Shown here: piece after piece, positions 27,889-36,462 of the stretch | Position numbering within the stretch: the stretch's first letter is position 1 | Layout: each line of letters begins with the position of its first letter | From: an uncultured Roseateles sp. | GTDB taxonomy: Bacteria; Pseudomonadota; Gammaproteobacteria; Burkholderiales; Burkholderiaceae_C | NCBI RefSeq assembly: GCF_945956965.1 | Contig: NZ_CAMFJS010000036.1 | Location: forward strand, 1 to 39,222 | Reading direction: 5' to 3' | DNA: 39,222 nucleotides | Made by a program: the position numbers and the translations under genes | The notes under the pieces: generated by a model | Database searches by the model: none | Told to the model about the DNA's origin: nothing | What the model saw: only the letters and a program-made list of their open reading frames with translations

Positions 27889-27963
27889 ATGCTTAGATTG
27901 AACGCAGTCATTTATTGGGTCTCGATTTGCCCTGCACCGATCTCCTGATCTCAAGGTCTCTGA

Positions 27964-29274
27964 ATGAATAGCCCTTTCGCGCCAAGCGCCGCCGGCAAGC
28001 CGGCCCAGTCTGATGCCGACTTTTTGCTCGCGCAGCAGCATCTGCAACAAGGCCAAGCCGCACGGGCGAGCGCATTGCTCCAGTCCACATTGACGCGTGA
28101 ACCGGCGCACCAGCCCAGCTTGCGCCTGTTGGCCCAATTGGCCATGGGTGCGCGCGACATGGCGCTTGCCCAGCAATGCCTGGAAAAACTGACCGAACTG
28201 GATTCGGGCAATCTTCAGCATTGGCTGCAACTGGCCATGCTGCATCGCGCGGGAGGTGATGCGCAGAAGGAAGAGCAGGCACTCTTCCAGGTCTTGTGCA
28301 TCGAGCCGCGCGACCTGATGGCGCTGCTGATGCGAGGCGATCTCTTCGAGCGACTGGGTCGCAATCACGATGCGGCCAAAGCATTTCAGGCGGCCGTCGC
28401 GGTGGCGCCTGACACCGAGCAACTGCCTGCGCCGATTCGAACCCTGTTGGCCAAAGCGCATCGCTACTGCGAGCGTTACAACCAAAGCTATAGCGATCAG
28501 GTCGAGCGCCTGATTGCGGGCGCGGCGTCGCAGTTTTCGGGGGCAGAGTTGGATCGCTTTCGCCTCTCGCTGGACATCATGTTCGGCCGCAAGAAGCGCT
28601 ACGAGTCGCAGCCCATGAATTACTTCTTCCCCCAGCTGGCGCCGGTGGAGTTTTTTGAGCGCCGCCATTTCCCCTGGATGGAGGCGTTGGAGGCGCAGAC
28701 CGGGCAGATTCGCGATGAATTCCTGGCGGTGCTGCAAGACGATCAGGGCTTTATCCCCTATTTGAGTTACAGCGAGGATCAGCCGCTCAACCAGTGGGCG
28801 GGGCTGAATAAGTCGCCGCAGTGGAGCGCTTTCCACTTGTTGAAAGATGGTGTGCCGGTTGCTGGCAATGCGTCGCGTTGTCCTGTCGCCATGGCCGCCA
28901 TGGCCTTGGCCCCGCAGCCGGACCAGCCAGGCCGCACGCCCGTGGGCATGTTTTCGCTGCTCAAGCCGCGCACGCGCATTCCGCCGCATGTCGGCGTTAG
29001 CAATGCGCGCTTGGTGACCCATCTCCCTCTGATCATTCCGCCTAACTGCGGATTTCGTGTGGGCAACACGACGCGCCAATGGGAGCCAGGCCGGGCCTGG
29101 GTGTTTGATGACACCATCGAACATGAGGCCTGGAACAACAGTGACCTGTTGCGAGTCGTGCTGATTTTTGACGTCTGGCACCCCGAACTCAGTGAGGCTG
29201 AGCGCACCATGATCACCGCCATGTCGGGCGCCTTCAATCAGTTCGCCCAAAGCGGCGGCGGCTTTGATCTATAG
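27964..29274 (+). CDS. TPR protein with C-terminal aspartyl/asparaginyl beta-hydroxylase domain
   Basis: A 436-residue protein in two parts. Residues about 15-170 are TPR-like helical repeats (DADFLLAQQHLQQGQAARASALLQ..., LLRLLAQLAMGARDMALAQQCL..., NHDAAKAFQAAVAVAPD). Residues about 230-420 form an AspH-type Fe(II)/2-oxoglutarate hydroxylase (PF05118-like). The iron His are H342 (PPHVGVSN) and H387 (IEHEAWNN), and the 2OG-binding Arg is R397 (LLRVVLIFDVW); spacing matches human AspH well, and, as in that family, the usual Asp ligand is absent. There is no signal peptide, so it acts in the cytoplasm. It lies 75 bases after the receptor terminator, and the TonB operon follows. Its substrate is unknown. 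Confidence 0.9.
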   Translation: MNSPFAPSAAGKPAQSDADFLLAQQHLQQGQAARASALLQSTLTREPAHQPSLRLLAQLAMGARDMALAQQCLEKLTELDSGNLQHWLQLAMLHRAGGDAQKEEQALFQVLCIEPRDLMALLMRGDLFERLGRNHDAAKAFQAAVAVAPDTEQLPAPIRTLLAKAHRYCERYNQSYSDQVERLIAGAASQFSGAELDRFRLSLDIMFGRKKRYESQPMNYFFPQLAPVEFFERRHFPWMEALEAQTGQIRDEFLAVLQDDQGFIPYLSYSEDQPLNQWAGLNKSPQWSAFHLLKDGVPVAGNASRCPVAMAAMALAPQPDQPGRTPVGMFSLLKPRTRIPPHVGVSNARLVTHLPLIIPPNCGFRVGNTTRQWEPGRAWVFDDTIEHEAWNNSDLLRVVLIFDVWHPELSEAERTMITAMSGAFNQFAQSGGGFDL

Positions 29275-29849
29275 CGAAACAGCTTGGTAACAATGCGCAG
29301 TTCGCACGGCGCTTGTAGGGGTTAGTACCCAGACGAAACCGGCGCGTCTTTTTATCGACACCAGTAAAATACCACTTCAGTCACATGCGGTTCGCGCTCG
29401 ATTTTCGGGTCAGGCCGTGGCTGATGCTGGCTTGTAAGCTGCGGGAAAGCCCCATAAGGGTGGCTCTTTCGTTCTCGCTTATGATGCGGCACCGTAAGAA
29501 TCGATGGCAGCAGGCTCAGGCGGGTTGCTCGTGAAAGCTATGCGGGTTCGCCGTGCTTTGTACGGCGATTTTTGATTGGGCTCTCGTTGAACCCGGGTTT
29601 TGAGTATTTGTGTCCATGCTGCACTCAGCGGCCCTAGCCCCGAAGGCCTTTGCGCCAAGGGTGTAGCGGCCCCAAACAAGGCTTTGCGCCTTTTTGGCTC
29701 CAAGCTGTTAGCGTCACCGGTTGCTTTGCTCAGGGCGCGTGTTGATTGAGCGCCGAGTTAGAGTTTCAAACTGCGTGGGCTGATGCGTTGAGCGGGTCTT
29801 CCCCAGGTGTGTTGATGAAGGTATTTCGCAGTCATATGAAGGAGCGCGC
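29275..29849 (+). other. 575-base gap before tonB, possible small RNA or regulatory region
   Basis: No protein gene is supported; a 74-codon minus-strand frame (29479-29703) has no start context or family. The gap holds an isolated intrinsic terminator at 29548-29573, far from the upstream stop, and hairpin-forming segments near 29448-29470 (AGCC/GGCT arms) and 29680-29695 (AAGGC-TTTGC-GCCTT then T-run). A TATGAT hexamer sits at 29480-29485. The tonB promoter should lie in the right-hand half. GAAGGAG just before 29850 is the tonB ribosome site. Confidence 0.5.
29548..29573 (+). terminator. isolated intrinsic terminator in the tonB upstream gap
   Basis: TCGCCGT (29548-29554) pairs perfectly with ACGGCGA (29562-29568) around a seven-base loop, followed by five T. 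It is 274 bases after the hydroxylase gene stop, so it could end either a long 3' UTR or a separate short transcript. Confidence 0.75.
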
Positions 29850-30503
29850 ATGAACTTTGCGCAGGAGAAGAACGGCCCATCCCGCTACACCGGGATTGGC
29901 GTCGTTGTGCTGATTCACGTGTTTATCGCCTGGGCATTGGCCAGTGGTCTGGCACGCAAAGCCGTTGAAATGGTGAAGGGCCCGATCGAGACCAAGGTCA
30001 TCGAGGAGAAGGTCAAGCCGCCGCCACCGCCTGAGAAGGTTGTGCCGCCGCCGCCGGATCTGAAGGCCCCGCCGCCGCCATTCGTGCCGCCGCCGGAATT
30101 CCAGGTGACAGCACCGCCGCCGGTCAATGCGCCGGTGATCCAGTCCACGCAAGTGGCGCCGCCCCAGACAGTCGCCAAGCCGACGCCCGCACCCGCTCCT
30201 GTCGTGGCGGCACCGCCACCAGCGCCGCGGGTGGGTCCGCAGCGCGCTGGTGCTGTGTGTACCAAGATGGGCAAGCCGGAAATGCCGTCGGTCAACTTGA
30301 ACGGCGACGCGTTGTACAAGGCGGTTGCGGTGGTGAAGGCAGGCCGCGTGGTGTCGGTGGAAATCACCAGCCTGCGTGCCGGTATCGACCGCAAGGCGCA
30401 GCGCGCTTTGGTGTCGGCGATTGAAACCACGCTGCGTGACACCTATGAGTGCCCCGGCGATGTGGTGATCGAGCAAGAGTTCCAATTCCGTCAAACGGAT
30501 TAA
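29850..30503 (+). CDS. tonB: energy transducer TonB
   Basis: A 217-residue inner-membrane protein that passes proton-motive force to outer-membrane receptors. It has one N-terminal helix (about 13-34, TGIGVVVLIHVFIAWALASGL), a Pro-rich periplasmic spacer (about 57-130 with PPPPPEKVVPPPP repeats), and a TonB C-terminal domain (about 140-217: YKAVAVVKAGRVVSVEI, ALVSAIETTLRDTYECPGD). Mature Cys C137 and C201 could form a disulfide in the periplasm, which is not usual for TonB. ATG 29850 has GAAGGAG upstream. It heads the tonB-exbB-exbD-exbD-TPR run. Confidence 0.94.
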   Translation: MNFAQEKNGPSRYTGIGVVVLIHVFIAWALASGLARKAVEMVKGPIETKVIEEKVKPPPPPEKVVPPPPDLKAPPPPFVPPPEFQVTAPPPVNAPVIQSTQVAPPQTVAKPTPAPAPVVAAPPPAPRVGPQRAGAVCTKMGKPEMPSVNLNGDALYKAVAVVKAGRVVSVEITSLRAGIDRKAQRALVSAIETTLRDTYECPGDVVIEQEFQFRQTD

Positions 30504-30608
30504 GTCTTAGGCAAGGCCCAAGTATTTCGACCCCAACAAGGGGCTAGGCAAGTGCCGAGCCCTGTTCTCTCAAACCAGTTTCAGATTTCTTCCGTAGGAG
30601 TTGACTAC

Positions 30609-31454
30609 ATGTTCTCTCGTATTTCCGGCCTCGTTGCCGCCGTTGCTATCGCTGCAACCATTGGCTTCTCGCCCGTTCACGCTCAAGAAGCCAAGCCGGC
30701 TGAAGCCGCTTCCGCTGCTGTCGAAACCGCTGCTCCTGCCGCTGCTGATGCTGCTGCACCTGCTGCTGCTCCCGCCAAGGAGCATCTGGACAATCCTTAC
30801 GGCCTGCAAGCCATGCTGGCTCACGGCGACATGGTGTCCAAGGGCGTGCTGGCCCTGCTGCTGATCATGTCCATGGGCAGCTGGTACATCCTGATCACCA
30901 AGCTGTGGGACACCCACAAGCTGGCCAAGGAAGCCAAGGACGTCCGCGCCACCTTCTTCAAGAAGGCTACGTTGGCTGACGGCGTCAAGGGCCTGAGCGA
31001 AGGTAGCGCATTCCGCTACATCGCTGGTTCCGCCATCGAGGCTTCTGAGCACCACGAAGGCGCGCTGACCGAGAACATCGACCGCAGCACCTGGGTGACC
31101 ATGAGCATCGACCGCTCGGTGTCCGACGTGCAAGGCCGTGTGCAAACTGGCCTGGGCTTCCTGGCTACCGTGGGCTCGACTTCTCCTTTCATCGGCCTGT
31201 TCGGTACGGTGTGGGGTATTCTGCAAGCGCTGACCGCCATCGGCGTGGCCGGCCAAGCTTCCATCGACAAGGTGGCAGGTCCTGTGGGTGAAGCGCTGAT
31301 CATGACCGCCATCGGTCTGGCAGTGGCCGTTCCCGCCGTGCTGGGTTACAACTGGCTGGTCAACCGCAACAAGTCGGTGATGACCCAAGTTCGCAACTTC
31401 GCTGGCGACCTGCACGGCGTGCTGATGGGCAACCGTCAAGTGACCAAGCGCTAA
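30609..31454 (+). CDS. exbB: ExbB motor subunit with cleavable signal peptide
   Basis: A 281-residue proton-channel protein of the MotA/TolQ/ExbB family that works with TonB and ExbD. A signal peptide (MFSRISGLVAAVAIAATIGFSPVHAQ) and an Ala/Pro-rich periplasmic linker (about 28-60) precede the first core helix (about 78-95, GVLALLLIMSMGSWYILITKLWD). The TolQ-type core follows with LGFLATVGSTSPFIGLFGTVWGI and ALIMTAIGLAVAVPAVLGYNWL. Such long N-termini occur in Pseudomonas-type ExbB. ATG 30609 has GTAGGAG eight bases upstream; the earlier in-frame start at 30552 has none. The gap to tonB is 105 bases, to exbD 49 bases. Confidence 0.94.
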   Translation: MFSRISGLVAAVAIAATIGFSPVHAQEAKPAEAASAAVETAAPAAADAAAPAAAPAKEHLDNPYGLQAMLAHGDMVSKGVLALLLIMSMGSWYILITKLWDTHKLAKEAKDVRATFFKKATLADGVKGLSEGSAFRYIAGSAIEASEHHEGALTENIDRSTWVTMSIDRSVSDVQGRVQTGLGFLATVGSTSPFIGLFGTVWGILQALTAIGVAGQASIDKVAGPVGEALIMTAIGLAVAVPAVLGYNWLVNRNKSVMTQVRNFAGDLHGVLMGNRQVTKR

Positions 31455-31503
31455 GTCCTGGCTTCAGCAAGATTCGCATCTTAAAAAGCCCGGAGAAACC
31501 ACC

Positions 31504-31932
31504 ATGGGAATGAATGTCGGATCCTCTTCCGGCGAAGACGAAGTGGTTTCGACCATCAACACCACGCCCCTCGTGGACGTGATGTTGGTGCTCTTGATCA
31601 TCTTCCTACTCACCATCCCGGCTGTGATCAACTCGGTGAAGTTGAATCTCCCCAAGGAGACCAACGTCGTCCGCGTCACCAAGCCGGAAAATATTGAAAT
31701 TTCGGTCTCGAAGGAAGGTGACATTTACTGGGGCACGACCCTGGTGAATGACACCGATGACCTCGTCAAGCGCCTGGGCAAGGTCGCGGTGTTGAACCCG
31801 CAGCCTGAAGTCCATCTGCGCGGCGACGACAAGTCCCGTTACGAGTCCGTCGGTCGCGTGGTTTACGCTTGCCAACGTGCCGGCATCATGAAGGTCAGCT
31901 TCGTCACCGAGCCTCCGGCGCGCGGTGGTTGA
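31504..31932 (+). CDS. exbD: ExbD motor subunit, first copy
   Basis: A 142-residue stator protein with one helix (about 23-43) that carries the proton-relay Asp D25 (TTPLVDVMLVLLI), and a periplasmic ExbD/TolR domain (about 60-140). It begins MGMNVGSSSG, the same ten residues as the second copy, which shows a tandem duplication. The two copies have diverged strongly after the helix, so they are likely not redundant. Confidence 0.94.
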   Translation: MGMNVGSSSGEDEVVSTINTTPLVDVMLVLLIIFLLTIPAVINSVKLNLPKETNVVRVTKPENIEISVSKEGDIYWGTTLVNDTDDLVKRLGKVAVLNPQPEVHLRGDDKSRYESVGRVVYACQRAGIMKVSFVTEPPARGG

Positions 31933-31953
31933 AGTCAGGCCAGGAGCTAAAGC

Positions 31954-32385
31954 ATGGGAATGAATGTAGGCAGCTCGTCTGGCAGCGATGAGCCGGAAGT
32001 GATGATGGACGTCAACACCACGCCCTTGATCGACGTGATGTTGGTCTTGATCGTGATGTTGATCATCACCATTCCGATTCAGTTGCACAGCGTGAATCTG
32101 GACATGCCGCCACCAAGCAATCAGCAGCCGCTGAAGGAGCCCGTGACGCATGAGGTCTATATCGACTTCGACGGCACGGTGTCTTGGGACGGCGTGGCCT
32201 TGCCCGATATGGCGGCTGTGACCGCCAAGCTGGCCGAAGTCGTGGCCGAGCCCGATCAGCCTGAAGTTCACATCAAGCCCAATAAGCTGGTGGACTATGG
32301 CTATGTGGCCGCCGTGATGGCCGCTTCGCAGCGCCTTGGCGTGAAGAAGATGGGCATGGTCGGTAACGAGCAGTACGTCAAGTAA
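31954..32385 (+). CDS. exbD: ExbD motor subunit, second copy
   Basis: A 143-residue ExbD/TolR protein with proton-relay Asp D27 in NTTPLIDVMLVLIVM. Its periplasmic domain (about 55-143) differs from the first copy: DMPPPSNQQPLKEPVTHEVYID replaces the PKETNVVRVTK stretch. It follows the first copy by 21 bases with an AGGAG site before the ATG. Two ExbDs after one ExbB is known in Xanthomonas-like TonB systems, where the second copy is needed only for certain substrates. Confidence 0.94.
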   Translation: MGMNVGSSSGSDEPEVMMDVNTTPLIDVMLVLIVMLIITIPIQLHSVNLDMPPPSNQQPLKEPVTHEVYIDFDGTVSWDGVALPDMAAVTAKLAEVVAEPDQPEVHIKPNKLVDYGYVAAVMAASQRLGVKKMGMVGNEQYVK

Positions 32386-32439
32386 GACGGACCCGCTAGT
32401 ACACAATTGGGCATTGATGTTTTGATGCGCAAAATGAAG

Positions 32440-32471
32440 CGCGCTTCCCGCAAGGGCGGCGCGTTTTTTTT
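32440..32471 (+). terminator. terminator after exbD
   Basis: CGCGC (32440-32444) pairs with GCGCG (32459-32463), with inner CCC/GGG pairing around GCAA, followed by eight T. It lies between exbD and the TPR gene and may lower expression of the latter. Confidence 0.8.
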
Positions 32472-32576
32472 ATCCGCTGTGCAATGATTGCGCGCGTGAT
32501 TCTCTGATCGACGCATGCGCTGCTCGGCTACCCGCTGAGCAGCCATCGAGGAAAAGTAAAAGCGAGGAATGAAGCG

Positions 32577-33857
32577 ATGACGAAAGCGACACACAAAGCC
32601 TTGAAGCTCAACAAGACGCTGGCCGCCATGGCGCTGGGTCTGGTGGCCTTTGGCTTCAATGCGACGCCTCAAGGCCAGTTCGGCTTTGCGCAAGCGCAGG
32701 CCCAGGCTGAAGGCGTGCGTGCCGATGTGGGCAAGCACCTGAAGGACGCCAGCGCGCTGATCAAATCGGGCAAGTACAAGGAAGCCCTGGCCAAGGTGCG
32801 TGATGCCGAAGGCGTGAACGGCCGCAATGCCACCGAGAACTACGCCATCGAAGGCATGCGCGTGGCCGCTGCTTCGGGCGCGGGTGATGCCGACTCCATG
32901 GTCAAGGGCTTCGAAGCCATGAAGGCCAGCGGCAAGCTGGGTACCGCAGATCAGCTACGCATGATGGAAGCCATCGCCGGCACCTATCTGCGCAACAAGG
33001 ACAACGCCAAGGCTTTGAGCTGGGCGCAGCGTTACTTCAAGGAAGGCGGCAACAGCCCCACCATGAAGCAGGTGCTGACCAATGCGCAATTCCTGTCGGG
33101 CGACATGAGCGCCATCATCAAAGAAACCAGCGAAGACATCGCTGCCGATGAAAAGGCCGGTCGTGCACCCTCCAAGGACAAGCTGAACCTGTTGCTGAGC
33201 GCTGCTCAGAAAAAGGGTGATAGCAATGCCGAAGGCCTGGCCGTCGAGAAGCTGCTGAACTTCTACCCCAGCAAAGAGCTGTGGGCGCAAGTCTTGGGTG
33301 GCTTGCAGGCTAAGAAGGGTTTCTCTGATCGCTTCAACTTGGACGTGCTGCGCCTCAAGCTGGCTACCGGCAATTTGAAGGACGGCAACGACTACTTTGA
33401 GATGGCCCAGCTGTCGGCCCAAGCCGGCTACCCTGAAGAGGGCAAGATGGTCGTTGAGAAGGGCATGGCCGCTGGCCTTTTGGGCCAAGGCGCTGAAGGT
33501 GCGCGCCACAAGCGCCTGCTGGACTTGCTGAACAAGCGCATCGCCGAAGCCAAGGACGCATTGCCAGTCACCGAGAAGGCTGCCAACGAGGCCAAGGACG
33601 GCAACGCGCAGGTCAGCCTGGGCTTGGCCTATGCCTTCCAAGGCGCGGCCGCCAAGGGAGCCAAAATCATTGCTGAAGGCATTGAGAAGGGCAATCTGAA
33701 GCGTCCCGAAGATGCCAAGCTCTACCTCGGCCTGGCCCAGTCCATGGCCGGCGAGGGCAGCAAGGCCGCCGCAACCTGGCGTACCGTCAAGGGCGCGGAT
33801 GGCTCGGCTGAGTTGGCCCGCCTGTGGATCATTCAAGCTCGCGGCAGCAAGCGTTAA
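32577..33857 (+). CDS. periplasmic helical-repeat (TPR-like) protein of the TonB operon
   Basis: A 426-residue exported protein. A long signal region (about 1-41, with LAAMALGLVAFGFNA and an end near AQAQAQAE) precedes helical repeats that look TPR-like: HLKDASALIKSGKYKEALAKVRDAE, MKQVLTNAQFLSGDMSAIIKE, AQVSLGLAYAFQGAAAKGAKIIAEGIEKG, and others to the C-terminus (RLWIIQARGSKR). It lies downstream of the second exbD, and a terminator hairpin (32440-32471) separates them. A periplasmic scaffold for the TonB complex would fit, as TPR proteins help TonB systems in other genera, but that role is an inference. No catalytic motif is seen. Confidence 0.82.
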   Translation: MTKATHKALKLNKTLAAMALGLVAFGFNATPQGQFGFAQAQAQAEGVRADVGKHLKDASALIKSGKYKEALAKVRDAEGVNGRNATENYAIEGMRVAAASGAGDADSMVKGFEAMKASGKLGTADQLRMMEAIAGTYLRNKDNAKALSWAQRYFKEGGNSPTMKQVLTNAQFLSGDMSAIIKETSEDIAADEKAGRAPSKDKLNLLLSAAQKKGDSNAEGLAVEKLLNFYPSKELWAQVLGGLQAKKGFSDRFNLDVLRLKLATGNLKDGNDYFEMAQLSAQAGYPEEGKMVVEKGMAAGLLGQGAEGARHKRLLDLLNKRIAEAKDALPVTEKAANEAKDGNAQVSLGLAYAFQGAAAKGAKIIAEGIEKGNLKRPEDAKLYLGLAQSMAGEGSKAAATWRTVKGADGSAELARLWIIQARGSKR

Positions 33858-33898
33858 ACAAACCTCGCTTGACGTGGAGGCTTTAAGCCTCCAAATTG

Positions 33899-33931
33899 AA
33901 AAAGCCCCGGGCGCAAGCGCGGGGCTTTTTT
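33899..33931. terminator. bidirectional terminator between convergent genes
   Basis: AAAAAGCCCCG (33899-33909) and CGGGGCTTTTT (33920-33930) form an 11-bp stem with a small inner GC-GCAA-GC turn. A-run and T-run on the two sides let it stop both the TPR gene (plus) and the dehydrogenase gene (minus). A second hairpin, GGAGGC/GCCTCC at 33876-33892, lies just before it. Confidence 0.9.
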
Positions 33932-33982
33932 GTTTTGGGCATTGATCAGGCCGATCAACGTCGGCCCGTCAGCACTGTGTAC

Positions 33983-34741
33983 TTACTTTGGTGCCAAGCG
34001 AATCGCGCCGTCCAAGCGAATGACTTCGCCATTGAGCATCTCATTCGTGATGATCTGGTGCACCAGCTTGGCATAGTCCTGAGGCGTGCCCAGGCGCGAA
34101 GGGAAGGGTACGTTGGCGGCCAATGCATCTTGCACCTCTTGCGGCATGCCGAAGAGCATGGGTGTGCCGAAGATGCCGGGGGCGATGGTCATATTGCGGA
34201 TGCCGTTGCGCGCCAGGTCGCGCGCGATCGGCAGGGTCATGCCGACCACGCCGCCCTTGGACGCGGCGTAAGCGGCCTGGCCGATCTGGCCGTCGTAGGC
34301 CGCCACCGAGGCGGTGGAGATCAGCACGCCGCGCTCGCCGGTGGGCTCGGGCTCGTTCTTGCTCATGGCTTCGGCAGCCAGGCGGATCATATTGAAGCTG
34401 CCGATCAGATTGACCGTGATGGTCTTGCTGAACAGGGCCAGCGGATGGGCGCCGTCCTTGCCCACGGTCTTCACGGCCGGTGCGATGCCTGCGCAGTTGA
34501 CCAGGCCAAACAACTTGCCCAGGCCGAGCGCCTGGGCGATGACGGCCTGGCCGTCGGCTTCCTGGCTGACGTCGGCCTTGACGAAAACGCCGCCCAGTTC
34601 TTTGGCGATGGCTTCGCCACGCTCTTGCTGCAGATCGGCGATGACGACCTTGGCGCCGTTGGCCGTCAACATCCGCGCCGTGCCTTCGCCCAGGCCCGAA
34701 GCGCCGCCGGTGACGATGAATACCTTGCCTGCGATTTCCAT
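33983..34741 (-). CDS. short-chain dehydrogenase, HSD10-like 3-hydroxyacyl-CoA dehydrogenase
   Basis: A 252-residue NAD-dependent SDR. The Rossmann motif TGGASGLG is at 11-18, NCAG at 82-85, and the catalytic set S145, Y158, K162 lies in [22 protein letters not shown]. This is the spacing and wording of HSD17B10-type enzymes, which oxidise 2-methyl-3-hydroxybutyryl-CoA in isoleucine breakdown and other short 3-hydroxyacyl-CoAs. The start at 34741 is clear, with a good ribosome site (AAGGAG) just upstream. The operator at 34794-34816 suggests control with branched-chain amino acid catabolism. No other bkd, liu or ivd genes lie in the window. Confidence 0.9.
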   Translation of the reverse strand: MEIAGKVFIVTGGASGLGEGTARMLTANGAKVVIADLQQERGEAIAKELGGVFVKADVSQEADGQAVIAQALGLGKLFGLVNCAGIAPAVKTVGKDGAHPLALFSKTITVNLIGSFNMIRLAAEAMSKNEPEPTGERGVLISTASVAAYDGQIGQAAYAASKGGVVGMTLPIARDLARNGIRNMTIAPGIFGTPMLFGMPQEVQDALAANVPFPSRLGTPQDYAKLVHQIITNEMLNGEVIRLDGAIRLAPK

Positions 34742-34793
34742 ATGAACTCCTTGCTGATTTAAGACTGAAAGCGACCAGATCCGAGTCGGCTTA

Positions 34794-34816
34794 GTTTACG
34801 TTGACGTAAACGTCAA
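34794..34816. promoter_or_regulatory. palindromic operator upstream of the dehydrogenase gene (LiuR-like)
   Basis: GTTTACGTTGACGTAAAC (34794-34811) is a near-perfect palindrome that matches, as I recall it, the TTTACGTTxACGTAAA-type site of the MerR-family regulator LiuR, which controls leucine/isoleucine degradation in proteobacteria. TTGACGTAAACGTCAA (34801-34816) is a second, perfect palindrome sharing part of it. The pair is 53-75 bases before the dehydrogenase start and covers the expected promoter area. No regulator gene is in the window. Confidence 0.65.
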
Positions 34817-34825
34817 TTTTGAGTC

Positions 34826-34850
34826 AAAAAAAGGCCGCATCGCTGCGGCC
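34826..34850 (-). terminator. terminator after adk
   Basis: On the minus strand GGCCGCA and TGCGGCC pair around GCGA (34833-34850), followed by a run of seven T (A at 34826-34832). It lies 24 bases after the adk stop and just before the dehydrogenase operator. Confidence 0.92.
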
Positions 34851-34874
34851 CATTTTTCTTAGCCAAACCGCGGT

Positions 34875-35588
<714 letters not shown>

Positions 35589-35604
35589 CCGTTCACTGCG
35601 GCCG

Positions 35605-35610
35605 AGGATA
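35605..35610 (-). promoter_or_regulatory. possible extended -10 element for adk
   Basis: On the minus strand TGC-TATCCT (extended -10 form) lies in the 104-base gap after kdsB. A start point near 35598 would give a leader of about 70 bases that contains the whole hairpin. No convincing -35 is seen, and no other promoter-like sequence exists in the 18 bases between the hairpin and the adk start. Confidence 0.35.
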
Positions 35611-35692
35611 GCATGCGTCGCCCTACGCTTGGCTGACACCTGCCTCCCAATTTGCCCGGGGTTGCCCTTCGCGGGCCGCGAAATTTGCGGTT

Positions 35693-36448
35693 CTAGCCGC
35701 CCAGCAGGGCGCGTACGCGCGCCAGGTCTTCGGGGGTGTCGACGCCGGGGCCGGGGCGCTCGTCGCTGATGTGCACGGCGATGCGCTCGCCATGCCACAG
35801 CACGCGCAGCTGTTCCAGCGATTCGATCTGCTCCAGCGGGCTCACTGCTAGGCTGGGGAAACGGCGCAAAAAGCCGGCATGGTAGGCGTAAATGCCCACA
35901 TGGCGCAGGGCTGCGCCGGGCTTGGCACTGCCTTGGCCATCGCGCCAAAACGGAATCGGCGCGCGCGAGAAGTACAGGGCGAGGCCGTCCTTGTCGGTGA
36001 CGAGCTTGACCACATTGGGGTTGGCGAATTCGGCCCGGCCTGCGGGCGTGTCATCCAGCGCATGGCCCACCGTACTCATCACGCATTGCGGGCTGGCGCG
36101 CAGTTTGGCGGCACAGGCGTCGATCATGGCGGGCGCAATCAAGGGCTCATCGCCTTGCACATTGACGACCACATCCTGGCCATCCAGCCCCAGCAGCTCG
36201 CAGGCCTCGGCCAGACGGTCGCTGCCGGAGACATGGTCGGCGCGTGTCAGCACGGCTTCCACCTGATGGGCTTGGCAGGCGGCCAGCACTTCGGGCGCGT
36301 CGGTGGCCACCACCACGCGTGCGGCTTGCGAGAGTGCGGCGCGCTGGGCCACCCGCACAATCATGGGCAGGCCGGCCAAATCAGCCAGCGGCTTGTTCGG
36401 CAAGCGGGTGGAGGCCAGGCGTGCCGGCACGATGACGGTGAAGCTCAT
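35693..36448 (-). CDS. kdsB: 3-deoxy-manno-octulosonate cytidylyltransferase (CMP-Kdo synthetase)
   Basis: A 251-residue enzyme that activates Kdo with CTP for lipopolysaccharide inner core. It begins [26 protein letters not shown], the family's nucleotide-binding start, followed by [33 protein letters not shown] and the end block [15 protein letters not shown] and [13 protein letters not shown]. All motifs are intact. It lies 14 bases after trm112 in the minus-strand operon with lpxK, so two LPS steps are co-expressed. Confidence 0.97.
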   Translation of the reverse strand: MSFTVIVPARLASTRLPNKPLADLAGLPMIVRVAQRAALSQAARVVVATDAPEVLAACQAHQVEAVLTRADHVSGSDRLAEACELLGLDGQDVVVNVQGDEPLIAPAMIDACAAKLRASPQCVMSTVGHALDDTPAGRAEFANPNVVKLVTDKDGLALYFSRAPIPFWRDGQGSAKPGAALRHVGIYAYHAGFLRRFPSLAVSPLEQIESLEQLRVLWHGERIAVHISDERPGPGVDTPEDLARVRALLGG

Positions 36449-36462
36449 GGTTCTTTAGCCCC

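Noticed and set aside
25011-27911. 966-codon minus-strand open frame opposite the TonB receptor
   Set aside because: Shadow frame: composition follows the antisense of the receptor gene, and no family motif is seen.
29479-29703. 74-codon minus-strand open frame in the tonB upstream gap
   Set aside because: No ribosome site, no signal or domain, and the stretch contains a plus-strand terminator, so a non-coding reading is better.
34801-34816. TTGACGTAAACGTCAA read as a -35 promoter element
   Set aside because: TTGACG resembles a -35, but the perfect symmetry and the overlapping second palindrome fit an operator better, and no -10 lies at the right distance on the plus strand, where no gene would use it.
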